DNA from: Acetobacteraceae bacterium
GTDB taxonomy: Bacteria; Pseudomonadota; Alphaproteobacteria; Acetobacterales; Acetobacteraceae
Length of the DNA stretch: 11,630 bases
NCBI GenBank assembly: GCA_020853405.1
Contig: JADYYZ010000308.1
Location: 1-11,630 of the forward strand
Direction of reading: 5' to 3'
Notes under the pieces: model-generated
The model's input: only the letters and a program-made list of their open reading frames with translations
Told to the model about the DNA's origin: nothing
The model's database searches: none
In this document: positions 1 to 6,015 of the stretch, in pieces
Numbering within the stretch: position 1 is the first letter of the stretch
Layout of the letters: every line of letters begins with the position of its first letter
Program-made: the position numbers and the translations under genes

Positions 1-7
1 CGCTAGA

Positions 8-46
8 TGCGAGCCGTTCGCACTTCTCTCCCGGCTGCCCCCGGGA
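8..46 (+). other. Two inverted repeats in the leader upstream of bfd
   Basis: TGCGA (8-12) and TCGCA (18-22) are separated by 5 bases, and TCCCGG (29-34) and CCGGGA (41-46) by 6 bases. Both precede the bfd ribosome binding site. They could be an operator plus a leader hairpin, or the end of an upstream transcript. No T-run follows, and no recognisable Fur or Irr box was seen. Confidence 0.35.
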
Positions 47-66
47 CGTGGAGGCTCGTCAGGCCG

Positions 67-255
67 ATGATCGTCTGCCTCTGCAACGCACTGACCGACC
101 GTGATGTGCGCGATGCCGCCGCCCGTGGCGCCGAGCGCGTCTCGCAGGTCTATCGGGAATGCGGCTGCCGGGTCGATTGCGGCAAATGCGCGCGCGAGAT
201 GCGTGACATCCTGCGCACGCCGCCCCGCCCGCCGGCGCTGGCCGCCGCCGAGTAG
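67..255 (+). CDS. bfd: Bacterioferritin-associated ferredoxin (Bfd), [2Fe-2S]
   Basis: This is a 62-residue cytoplasmic protein that fits Bfd, which docks on bacterioferritin and passes electrons to the stored ferric core so that iron can be released. It opens MIVCLCNAL. The cysteines at residues 4, 6, 38 and 41 (CxC, then CxxC in DCGKC) sit at the same positions as the four [2Fe-2S] ligands of E. coli Bfd; extra cysteines occur at 32 and 34. The ATG at 67 was chosen because the CxC motif must lie at the extreme N-terminus. The frame is open upstream to an ATG at 7, but that 20-residue extension looks non-native. A GGAGG lies at 50-54, slightly far from the start. The C-terminal tail is low-complexity (Pro/Ala), and the stop codon lies inside a 14-bp tandem repeat. 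The neighbouring bfr gene supports the call. Identity is very likely; redox function is known from the family, not shown here. Confidence 0.93.
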   Translation: MIVCLCNALTDRDVRDAAARGAERVSQVYRECGCRVDCGKCAREMRDILRTPPRPPALAAAE

Positions 256-292
256 CCGCCGCCGAGTAGCCGCCGCCGAGTAGCCGCCGCCC
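242..292 (+). repeat. 14-bp tandem repeat carrying the bfd stop codon
   Basis: The unit AGTAGCCGCCGCCG occurs at 251-264, 265-278 and 279-292 (the last copy differs in its final base), and 242-250 matches the second part of the unit. Each copy carries a TAG, at 253, 267 and 281. Since 14 is not a multiple of three, these TAGs fall in all three forward frames. The first TAG is the bfd stop. This is a plausible slipped-strand site. Confidence 0.9.
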
Positions 293-449
293 GGCACCTT
301 CCCGGTGGCGCTCGCGGTTGCGTGCCGAAGGCAGATCGCATAGGGCTGGAACGAGCCGGATGCGTGAGGACGCTCGGAGCCAAGGGATCGAGCGGCTTCA
401 GCTCCTGTGAGAACCGCCCAAGGGCGGGAACGGAACGAAGGAGCAGGCG
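256..449 (+). other. bfd-bfr intergenic leader
   Basis: This 194-base stretch holds the end of the 14-bp repeat, then non-coding sequence with a short dyad CCGCC-CAAG-GGCGG at 414-427, just upstream of the bfr ribosome binding site. No convincing promoter hexamers or iron-responsive operator could be identified by eye, and no gene is evident. bfr could be read through from bfd or have its own promoter here. Confidence 0.5.
437..443 (+). promoter_or_regulatory. Ribosome binding site of bfr
   Basis: GAAGGAG ends six bases before the ATG at 450. It is a strong Shine-Dalgarno match that fixes the bfr start. Confidence 0.8.
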
Positions 450-941
450 ATGAAGGGCGATCCCAAGGTCATCCAGTATCTCAACACCGCGCTCACCAAC
501 GAGCTCACGGCGATCAACCAGTATTTCGTGCATGCGCGGATGCTGGAGAACTGGGGCGTCACCAGGCTCGGCGCCTATGAGTACAAGGAAAGCATGGAGG
601 AGATGCAGCACGCCGACGTGCTGATCAAGCGCATCCTGTTCCTCGAAGGCGTGCCGAACCTGCAGAAACTGAACAAGCTGCTGATCGGCGAGAGCGTCGA
701 GGAGATCCTGCGCTGCGACGTCAAGCTCGAGGAGAAGGCGATCGCCGACCTGCGCGAGGCGATCGCGCATTGCGAAGCGGTGCGTGACTTCCCCTCGCGC
801 GACCTGTTCGCGAAGATCCTGGTCGACGAGGAGCACCATGTCGACTTCGTCGAGACCCAGTTCGAGCTGATCGCCCGCGTCGGGCTGCAGAACTACATCC
901 AGCTCAACAGCACCGCCGCGGGCGAAGGTTCCGAAGGCTGA
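450..941 (+). CDS. bfr: Bacterioferritin, haem-binding iron storage ferritin
   Basis: This 163-residue ferritin-like protein matches the usual length of haem-containing bacterioferritins (about 158-160). Such proteins form 24-subunit cytoplasmic shells that oxidise Fe(II) and store it as a mineral. It begins MKGDPKVIQYLN, close to E. coli Bfr. The di-iron ferroxidase ligands fall at the expected positions: E18, E51, H54, E94, E127 and H130. M52, the axial ligand of the inter-subunit b-type haem, is present in the EMQHAD segment. This is therefore a catalytically complete haem-type subunit rather than a haem-free paralogue. A strong GAAGGAG precedes the ATG by six bases. The end GEGSEG is a short variable tail. 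bfd lies upstream on the same strand, the classical partner arrangement. The downstream gene is convergent, so bfr ends its transcription unit. Confidence 0.97.
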   Translation: MKGDPKVIQYLNTALTNELTAINQYFVHARMLENWGVTRLGAYEYKESMEEMQHADVLIKRILFLEGVPNLQKLNKLLIGESVEEILRCDVKLEEKAIADLREAIAHCEAVRDFPSRDLFAKILVDEEHHVDFVETQFELIARVGLQNYIQLNSTAAGEGSEG

Positions 942-960
942 TCGCCCCGGGCGCCTGACG

Positions 961-1030
961 GTCTGGGCATGATGGTCTGGGCATGACGGTCTGGGCATGA
1001 CCGCCTGGGGATGACGGCCTGGGCATGACG
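961..1030 (+). repeat. Five-copy 14-bp tandem repeat downstream of bfr
   Basis: Five contiguous 14-bp units of the form G(T/C)CTGGG(C/G)ATGA(C/T)(G/C) begin at 961, 975, 989, 1003 and 1017. Copies differ at only a few positions. A more degenerate sixth unit (9 of 14 matches by hand) may precede them at 947-960. The array lies between the convergent ends of bfr and the ABC transporter gene and codes for nothing recognisable. There are no spacers, so it is not a CRISPR. Confidence 0.92.
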
Positions 1031-1073
1031 CCCGGGTCGCGCGGACGCGGCGCGGGCGGCGTGCTGGTGCGAT

Positions 1074-1099
1074 CGCCATGGCGGATCCCGCCGTGGCGG
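1074..1099. terminator. Overlapping inverted repeats between convergent genes, possible bidirectional terminator
   Basis: Three overlapping dyads are visible: CGCCATGGCG (1074-1083), GGCGG-ATC-CCGCC (1080-1092) and CCGCC-GT-GGCGG (1088-1099). They end right at the stop codon of the minus-strand ABC transporter gene and lie downstream of bfr. No T-run follows on either strand, so intrinsic termination is only a possibility. A 9-bp direct repeat, TGGCGGATC at 1079 and 1094, runs through the same segment. Confidence 0.35.
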
Positions 1100-1100
1100 A

Positions 1101-2837
1101 TCAGGCGGCCAGCAGATGCCCCGCCGCGCCCGGCGGGCGTACCAGCTCGACACGGCGGTCGTGGAACGGCACGACGCTCTCGCCGTGCGCGACCGAAAGA
1201 ATGCCGGCCCGCGGCAGGCGCTCGCGCAGGCGGCGATAGAGCAACGCCTCGCTGGCGGGATCGAGGCTCGCGGTCGCCTCGTCGAGCACCACGAAGTCGG
1301 GGCGGATCAGGAACGCGCGCGCGAACCCGAGGCGCTGCTGCTCGCCTCCCGAAAGCCGCCGTGCCCAGTCGTTCGCCTGGTCCAGCAGCGGCACGAACTG
1401 GTCGAGCCCGGCCGCCTGCATCGCCGCGATGACGGCGTCATCGCCGTGGCCGAGAACGTTGTCGGGATAGGCGATGGCCGCGCGCAGCGTGCCGAGCGGG
1501 ATGTAGGGGCGCTGCGGCAGGAACAGCGCGCGCCTGCCCTCCGGCACCTCGACGGTGCCGCCGCCGAACGGCCAGATGCCGGCAAGCGCCCGCAAGAGCG
1601 TGGTCTTGCCCGACCCAGAAGGGCCGGCAAGCAGCACCGCCTCGCCGGGGGCGACGGTGATGGTGGCATCCTCGATCAGCGGCACCTGGTCGGGCAGGCG
1701 CACGTTGAGATGCGCGCCCCGCAGTTCCGGCGCGGTGCCGGCCGCCATGCGCACGCCCTCGCCCGCGCGCATGGCGGCACGGGCGCGCGCGACCGCGTGA
1801 TCGAAGCCGGCCAGGCGATCGACCGTCGCCTTCCATCCCGAGATCGCCTGGTAGCTGGTGATCACCCAGGAGAGACTCGCGCGCACCTGGCCGAAGGCGG
1901 TGGCGGTCTGGAACAGGTCGCCGATCTGCATCGCGCCGGCGAAATAGCGTGGCGCGACGACGATCACCGGAAAGACGGACGCGAGCTGGCCATAGAACGC
2001 AGTGAACCAGGTCAGCGTCTTGGTGCGCCCGGCGATCGCCCACCAGTTCGCCATCAGCTGCATGTAGGTCTGGACCAGGGCGGACTTCTCGTCGGCCTCG
2101 CCGCGATAGAAGGCGATGCCTTCGACATTCTCGCGCACGCGCACCAGGCGGTAGCGGAAATCCGCCTCGAGCCGTTGCTGCTCGAAGTTCAGCGCGATCA
2201 GCGCGCGGCCGACCAGGTGGGTGATCCAGGTGCCGAGCCCGGCATAGACCAGCGCGACCCAGACCATGTAGCCGGGAATCGTGACGCCAAGGACGGTGAT
2301 CGGGCCGGAAAGCTCCCACAGCACGAACAGGAAGGAGAACAGCGTGACGATCGCGTTGATCAGCCCGAGCCCGAGCGACAACGTGCTGTCGACGAACAGG
2401 CGCAGATCCTCGGCGATGCGCTGGTCGGGGTTGTCGGTGCCGGGGTCGGCCAGGTGGATGCGATAATAGGCGAAGTCGGCGAGCCAGTCGGTCAGCATCC
2501 GCTCCGTCAGCCATCGTCGCCACAGGATCTGCAGCGCCTGCTGGAGATAGAGCTGATAGACCGCGACCGCGATGTAGATCGCCGCCAGCACGCAGAAGAA
2601 GCCGAGTTCGTGCAGGAAGCGCTGCCAGTCGCGCTCCTGCAGCGCGTTGTAGAAGCGCGCCTGCCAGAAACTGAACGCGACATCCATGCCGACCAGCGCA
2701 AGCGTCAGCCCGACCACGATACCAAGCAGCGCCCAGGCCTTGAGCCGCTCCTCGCTGGTCCACCATGGCAGCGCGAGCCGGGCGACATCGCCGAGCGTGC
2801 TGGCGATCGCTGCCCGCGTGCCGGTGCGAACGGTCAT
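1101..2837 (-). CDS. YddA/SbmA-type ABC transporter, fused permease and ATPase
   Basis: This 578-residue inner-membrane half-transporter has the transmembrane domain first (about 1-340) and the nucleotide-binding domain second (about 370-560). That is the order in the YddA/SbmA-BacA-like group (ABC_membrane_2), whose members carry peptides, vitamin B12 or fatty-acyl compounds; E. coli YddA has about 560 residues. Hydrophobic segments are visible near 36-53, 78-96, 155-178, 188-208 and 283-300. DNPDQRIAEDLR at 135-146 is the conserved family motif between helices. The ATPase is complete: Walker A GPSGSGKT 405-412, signature LSGGEQQ 495-501, Walker B FVVLDE 515-520, and H-loop histidine 551. 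The ATG at 2837 is preferred because GAAGGA stands about nine bases upstream; the frame extends further but without homology. It follows the FMN protein gene by 38 bases, probably in one operon. It should act as a homodimer. Substrate and direction cannot be told from sequence. Confidence 0.9.
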   Translation of the reverse strand: MTVRTGTRAAIASTLGDVARLALPWWTSEERLKAWALLGIVVGLTLALVGMDVAFSFWQARFYNALQERDWQRFLHELGFFCVLAAIYIAVAVYQLYLQQALQILWRRWLTERMLTDWLADFAYYRIHLADPGTDNPDQRIAEDLRLFVDSTLSLGLGLINAIVTLFSFLFVLWELSGPITVLGVTIPGYMVWVALVYAGLGTWITHLVGRALIALNFEQQRLEADFRYRLVRVRENVEGIAFYRGEADEKSALVQTYMQLMANWWAIAGRTKTLTWFTAFYGQLASVFPVIVVAPRYFAGAMQIGDLFQTATAFGQVRASLSWVITSYQAISGWKATVDRLAGFDHAVARARAAMRAGEGVRMAAGTAPELRGAHLNVRLPDQVPLIEDATITVAPGEAVLLAGPSGSGKTTLLRALAGIWPFGGGTVEVPEGRRALFLPQRPYIPLGTLRAAIAYPDNVLGHGDDAVIAAMQAAGLDQFVPLLDQANDWARRLSGGEQQRLGFARAFLIRPDFVVLDEATASLDPASEALLYRRLRERLPRAGILSVAHGESVVPFHDRRVELVRPPGAAGHLLAA

Positions 2838-2875
2838 GGGGCGAGGTCCTTCGCTGTGGCGACGCTGCGGTTCGC

Positions 2876-3433
2876 TCACGGCACCAGCCAGCAGGCCCGG
2901 CCGCCGGCGAGATCGAACCGCGCGCGCCGGTGCGGCAGGCTGATGTCGAGCCACTCCAGCCGCCGCGGCACCACGCGGAGCACCCGGAAGCAGCGCGCCG
3001 GGTCGGTCTCGCCGAATGCGCCTGGCGCCTCGATCGGCGTGCCGGGCGCGGGATCGACCGCATAGAGGCGGCGCGCGGGCGGCGGCAGGGTGGCGAACGT
3101 GGCGGGGTCGGCGATGATCGCTGCCTCGCCCTCGATCCGCAGCTGGGTGCCGATGGCAGGGTCCCAGAACACCAGCGCCACCCGCGCCTGATGCGCGATC
3201 TCGGCCGCCTTGGCGCTGCGTGCGTCGGTGTGGAGCACGAGCGCCGGAGCGGCAGGGTCGGCGCCGCGCAACACCAGCGTCCGCACGCGCGGCGCGCCGG
3301 TTTCATCGACGCTTGCCAGCGCCGGGTGCCGCCAGCCGGCGGCCCGGTCGTGCGTTGCGCGGGCCAGGCGCTGCCAGATCGCATCCAGAAGGGTGCGAAG
3401 CGCGGGATCGGGCGGGGCGGGGCAGGCATCCAT
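2876..3433 (-). CDS. PNPOx-like FMN-binding protein (Alr4036-type)
   Basis: This 185-residue protein has a pyridoxamine-5'-phosphate-oxidase-like split barrel, closest in style to the Alr4036 FMN-binding family. Visible family features are RHPALASV near the start (residues 35-42), RTLVLRG (51-57), HTDARSAKAAEI (68-79, matching the T-N/D-x-x-S-x-K flavin-phosphate segment of PdxH), FWDPAIGTQLRIEG (89-102, matching the W-x(n)-Q-V-R-I-x-G barrel strand), and a C-terminal RRLEWLDIS then W-L-x-P. No signal peptide or membrane segment is seen. An ATG at 3433 gives the best family-like N-terminus. A TTG at 3469 would add 12 residues and is less likely; neither has a strong ribosome binding site. It lies 57 bases after the EAL gene and 38 before the ABC gene, all on one strand. 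It may be an FMN-dependent oxidoreductase; being PdxH itself is unlikely, as the substrate-binding C-terminus is not matched closely. Confidence 0.82.
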   Translation of the reverse strand: MDACPAPPDPALRTLLDAIWQRLARATHDRAAGWRHPALASVDETGAPRVRTLVLRGADPAAPALVLHTDARSAKAAEIAHQARVALVFWDPAIGTQLRIEGEAAIIADPATFATLPPPARRLYAVDPAPGTPIEAPGAFGETDPARCFRVLRVVPRRLEWLDISLPHRRARFDLAGGRACWLVP

Positions 3434-3490
3434 GCCGCAAGCTGTGCCGGCGGATGCGCGATCGGGCAAGCTCGTTGCGGAGTCGCGAGC

Positions 3491-4765
3491 TCAGCTGTTG
3501 AAATGCCGGCCCAGCGCCGCCGGTGGCGCCGGGCGACCGAACAGCCAGCCCTGGCCCTCGGTGATGCCGAGTCCCAGCAGGTTCACCCGCTGGGTGTCGG
3601 TCTCGACACCCTCGGCCACGACCAGCAGGCCAAGCGAGCGGGCGAGGTCGGCGATCGTGCGCACCACCGCGAGGTCCTCGGGGTCGGTGCCGAGTCCGGC
3701 GACGAAACTGCGATCGACCTTGAGCGTGGTGACGGGCAGGCGGCGGGCGGCGGCAAGACTGGCATAGCCGGTGCCGAAATCATCGAGCGCGATGGCAACG
3801 CCAAGCGCACGCACCTGCTTCAGCGCCGCGATCGTTGCCTCGGTGGTGGCGATCACCGCGCCTTCGGTGATCTCGATCGTCAGGCGCTGCGGCTCCAGCC
3901 CGGAAACCCGGAGCGCATCGCGCACCTGGTTCGCGACCACCCCGGCCTCGACCTGGTGTGGCGAGACATTGACGGCGACCCTGAGCGAGCGATTGGGCCA
4001 GCGCGCTGCCTCACAGGTGGCCTCGCGCAGCGCCCAGGCGCCGAGTTCCAGGATCAGCCCTGATTTCTCGGCGACCGGGATGAAATCGTTGGGCGGGATG
4101 TTGCCCAGCGCCGGATGCGGCCAGCGGGCCAGCGCCTCGACCCCCAGGATGCGGCCGGAGCGCAGATCGACCCAGGGCTGGTAGTGCAGCGCGAGCTCGC
4201 CGCAGCGGAGCGCGCGGGCAAGGTCGGCGGCGCGGCGCCGCTGTTCGGCGGTGCGGCTGCCCGGCTCCGGCCCGCGGCGCCGGCGCGGCGCCGTCGGCGT
4301 GCCGAGCTCGGCGATGCAGTGGCCGGCGAGTTCGGCAAGCGGCGCCGCGCCGTCGCCGCCCCGGCTGACCAGGCTGACCAGGCTGGCACCGTTGCGGCGC
4401 GCAAGGCGGGCAGCCCCGGTATCGCGTGGGTCGGCAAGCAGGATGCGCCGCCCCTTGGGCGAATCGCGGCGGGCGGCGGCAAGCCAGGCGCGGGCATCGA
4501 CGCCAGGGCCGATCACCACCAGGTCGGCATCGACGGTGAGATCGCCGGCGGCAGGATCGGCGGCGTCGGCGAGCCGCACCGCGGCACGCTGGTTGGCCGG
4601 CAGCGCCTTGTCGATCAGCACCCCAAGCCCGGTGGCCAGACGCGAGGTCGAGCCATGGGTCGTGCCAAGGCCGGCCACCACCACCACCCGCCGCGGGGGC
4701 GGGGCCGCGATCGTGTCGGCAGAGCTTGCGGTTATCCCGGGTTCCGGCCCGGCCAGGAGCGACAT
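3491..4765 (-). CDS. EAL-domain c-di-GMP phosphodiesterase with degenerate receiver-like N-terminus
   Basis: In this 424-residue protein residues ~185-420 form a full EAL domain, which hydrolyses cyclic di-GMP to pGpG. All metal and catalytic motifs are seen: VEALARW (EAL at 210-212), NVS 266-268, EITE 298-301, DDFGTGY 328-334, LKVDRSF starting at 348, EGVET 385-389 and QGWLFGRP 405-412. It should therefore be active, not a degenerate binder. No GGDEF domain is present. Residues ~26-155 alternate hydrophobic strands (RRVVVVAGLG, ADLVVIGPG, RILLADPRD, ASLVSLVSRG) with Ala/Arg-rich helices, like a receiver fold. No aspartate sits at the end of the third strand (VVIGPG), so phosphorylation is unlikely; this is inference. 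A linker rich in R/P/E joins the domains. No membrane segment is seen, so it is probably cytoplasmic. The ATG at 4765 has GGAGG 12 bases upstream; a TTG at 4777 abuts that GGAGG and was rejected. It is first in a probable three-gene operon and divergent from the unknown gene at 4972. Confidence 0.9.
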   Translation of the reverse strand: MSLLAGPEPGITASSADTIAAPPPRRVVVVAGLGTTHGSTSRLATGLGVLIDKALPANQRAAVRLADAADPAAGDLTVDADLVVIGPGVDARAWLAAARRDSPKGRRILLADPRDTGAARLARRNGASLVSLVSRGGDGAAPLAELAGHCIAELGTPTAPRRRRGPEPGSRTAEQRRRAADLARALRCGELALHYQPWVDLRSGRILGVEALARWPHPALGNIPPNDFIPVAEKSGLILELGAWALREATCEAARWPNRSLRVAVNVSPHQVEAGVVANQVRDALRVSGLEPQRLTIEITEGAVIATTEATIAALKQVRALGVAIALDDFGTGYASLAAARRLPVTTLKVDRSFVAGLGTDPEDLAVVRTIADLARSLGLLVVAEGVETDTQRVNLLGLGITEGQGWLFGRPAPPAALGRHFNS

Positions 4766-4971
4766 GGATGCGTTCAACCTCCGGCCCGATCCTAATTGCC
4801 GTGGCTGATCTTGTCTACAGAGATATTGTATCTGTCTATGAGATTACGAATGTATTCTTGGTTATAGTCGGTAAAGATATAGTAAAGACATTCGACCGTG
4901 CGCCGGAATTTACCCTGGTTCAACCCATTCCTTCTAGTCTGTCCGCTGCCCATTTGCGCCACGAGACGGAA
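4766..4971. promoter_or_regulatory. Divergent intergenic region with AT-rich island
   Basis: This region separates the start codons of the EAL gene and the unknown + strand gene. Bases 4811-4890 contain only 25 G/C out of 80, against about 70% around them, as expected for a control region in a GC-rich genome. It holds a 13-bp dyad AGATA-TTG-TATCT (4821-4833), a candidate operator, and TATAGT twice (4863-4868 and 4878-4883). TTCTTG (4855-4860) is 17 bases before the second TATAGT, a weak possible promoter toward the + gene. On the minus strand, TACAAT and TATAAC hexamers are present but without good partner -35 boxes. The exact promoters are uncertain. Confidence 0.6.
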
Positions 4972-6003
4972 ATGACCGCGGCATCGCCGGCAGACCCCTG
5001 GGATGACGATACCGATCGCCGCCCCACCGCGGTGACGCTTGCGCACGGCATCTTCCGGCGGTTTCCCGATGCGCATTTCCAGCGCGCCGCCGGCGATGGC
5101 ATGCCGGTGCTGATGGTGCAGCTGTCCGATGCCCCCGCGTCACTGCCGCTGCGCGGCATCCAGCGCGAGTTCGCGATCGCCGACGACAGCCCCGACGGCA
5201 TCGTGCTGGGCATGATCTGCGAGGCGCTGGATTTCGTCGGCGTGCTGCGCATCGGCGACCGCTTCCCGCCCGAGGTTCTGAGCGGCGATGCCTCGTGGCA
5301 GCCGGACCAGCGTCATTTCGAGCTGGCATCGGCGCGCCTGAAGAACGCGCTCGTGGCCTGGCATACGACCGGCGCCGAGGCAGCATCGCCGCCGCCCCAA
5401 GGCACGGCGGCACGGCCCGCCGGCGTCGGCCCGCACGGAAACGACGCGGTGCTGACCGATGCCTTCCGCGCGGCGGCGGCGGCGTTGAACCTCGCCCGGC
5501 CCGAGGAGGCAGTCGCGCTGGTCGAGGAACTGGCACGTGAACTGGCCCACATCGAGTTCCTGCGCGAGCACCTGATCGTCGGCATGATCCGCATGCAGAA
5601 CGTGCTGCAGGCGGTGCTGCCGCAGCTGCGCGCCGACCGCAATCGCAGCGAGACCGTGGCGCAGGTGGGTCGGCTGCTGGCGGTGGCGCTGGAACGCACG
5701 CGCGTCCGCTTCGACGAGATCGATGCGCAGACGGCGGGGGTGATCGCCTCACTCGGCAGCTTGCCGGCGCAGCGCGCCTTCATCCGCTCGACGCGCGATT
5801 TCCTGCACCGGTCATGGCATGCCTTCGAACCCATCCTGTCGCGCTGGATGGCGATCGACCCCGCCGCCCCTGCCGGGCTGCGCGGTGCGATCGACGAGGC
5901 CTATGCGTTCCTCGCGCCGCGCTACATGGCCGTGCAGGAATGGCTGGAGACGGGCCGGCGGATCAGGGCGCCGGACCGGCACAAGAACCACATGGAGTGG
6001 TAG
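4972..6003 (+). CDS. Unrecognised two-part protein, 343 residues
   Basis: I do not recognise this protein family. It has 343 residues, no signal peptide and no clear transmembrane helix, so it is probably cytoplasmic. Residues ~1-140 look like a mixed alpha/beta domain (for example GMPVLMVQLSD, FVGVLRIGDRFPPEVL, QRHFELASARLKNALVAW). A Pro/Ala/Gly-rich linker (~141-165) follows. Residues ~168-343 look all-helical, with segments such as PEEAVALVEELARELAHIEF, MIRMQNVLQAVLPQLR and VAQVGRLLAVALERTRVRFDEI that could form a coiled bundle. The C-terminus is basic and His-containing (RHKNHMEW). Codon use and GC match the surroundings, so it reads as a genuine gene. The ATG at 4972 was chosen because the open frame upstream runs through the AT-rich control region; a weak purine-rich GAGACGGA precedes it. 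It is divergent from the EAL gene and convergent with the DUF1194 gene, 12 bases apart. A link to c-di-GMP signalling is only suggested by position. Confidence 0.75.
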   Translation: MTAASPADPWDDDTDRRPTAVTLAHGIFRRFPDAHFQRAAGDGMPVLMVQLSDAPASLPLRGIQREFAIADDSPDGIVLGMICEALDFVGVLRIGDRFPPEVLSGDASWQPDQRHFELASARLKNALVAWHTTGAEAASPPPQGTAARPAGVGPHGNDAVLTDAFRAAAAALNLARPEEAVALVEELARELAHIEFLREHLIVGMIRMQNVLQAVLPQLRADRNRSETVAQVGRLLAVALERTRVRFDEIDAQTAGVIASLGSLPAQRAFIRSTRDFLHRSWHAFEPILSRWMAIDPAAPAGLRGAIDEAYAFLAPRYMAVQEWLETGRRIRAPDRHKNHMEW

Positions 6004-6015
6004 CGAAAAGCCGGC

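Noticed and set aside
961..1030. Possible CRISPR array
   Set aside because: Units are 14 bp and directly contiguous, with no unique spacers and no cas genes nearby.
1116..3065. A 649-codon open frame on the + strand
   Set aside because: It is antisense to the ABC transporter, whose Walker A, signature and Walker B motifs prove the minus-strand reading.
1438..3429. A 663-codon open frame on the minus strand in a second frame
   Set aside because: It overlaps the ABC and PNPOx genes out of frame and is Arg/Ala/Pro-rich without domain motifs; it is a composition artefact.
4366..4390. Short direct repeat of GCTGACCAG in the EAL gene
   Set aside because: Only about two and a half copies, in frame, coding a Ser-Leu-Val repeat within a variable region; too small to interpret.
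4726..4971. N-terminal extension of the unknown + gene by 82 residues
   Set aside because: The extension would translate the AT-rich control region and overlap the EAL start; its composition differs from the rest of the protein, and the ATG at 4972 is more sensible.
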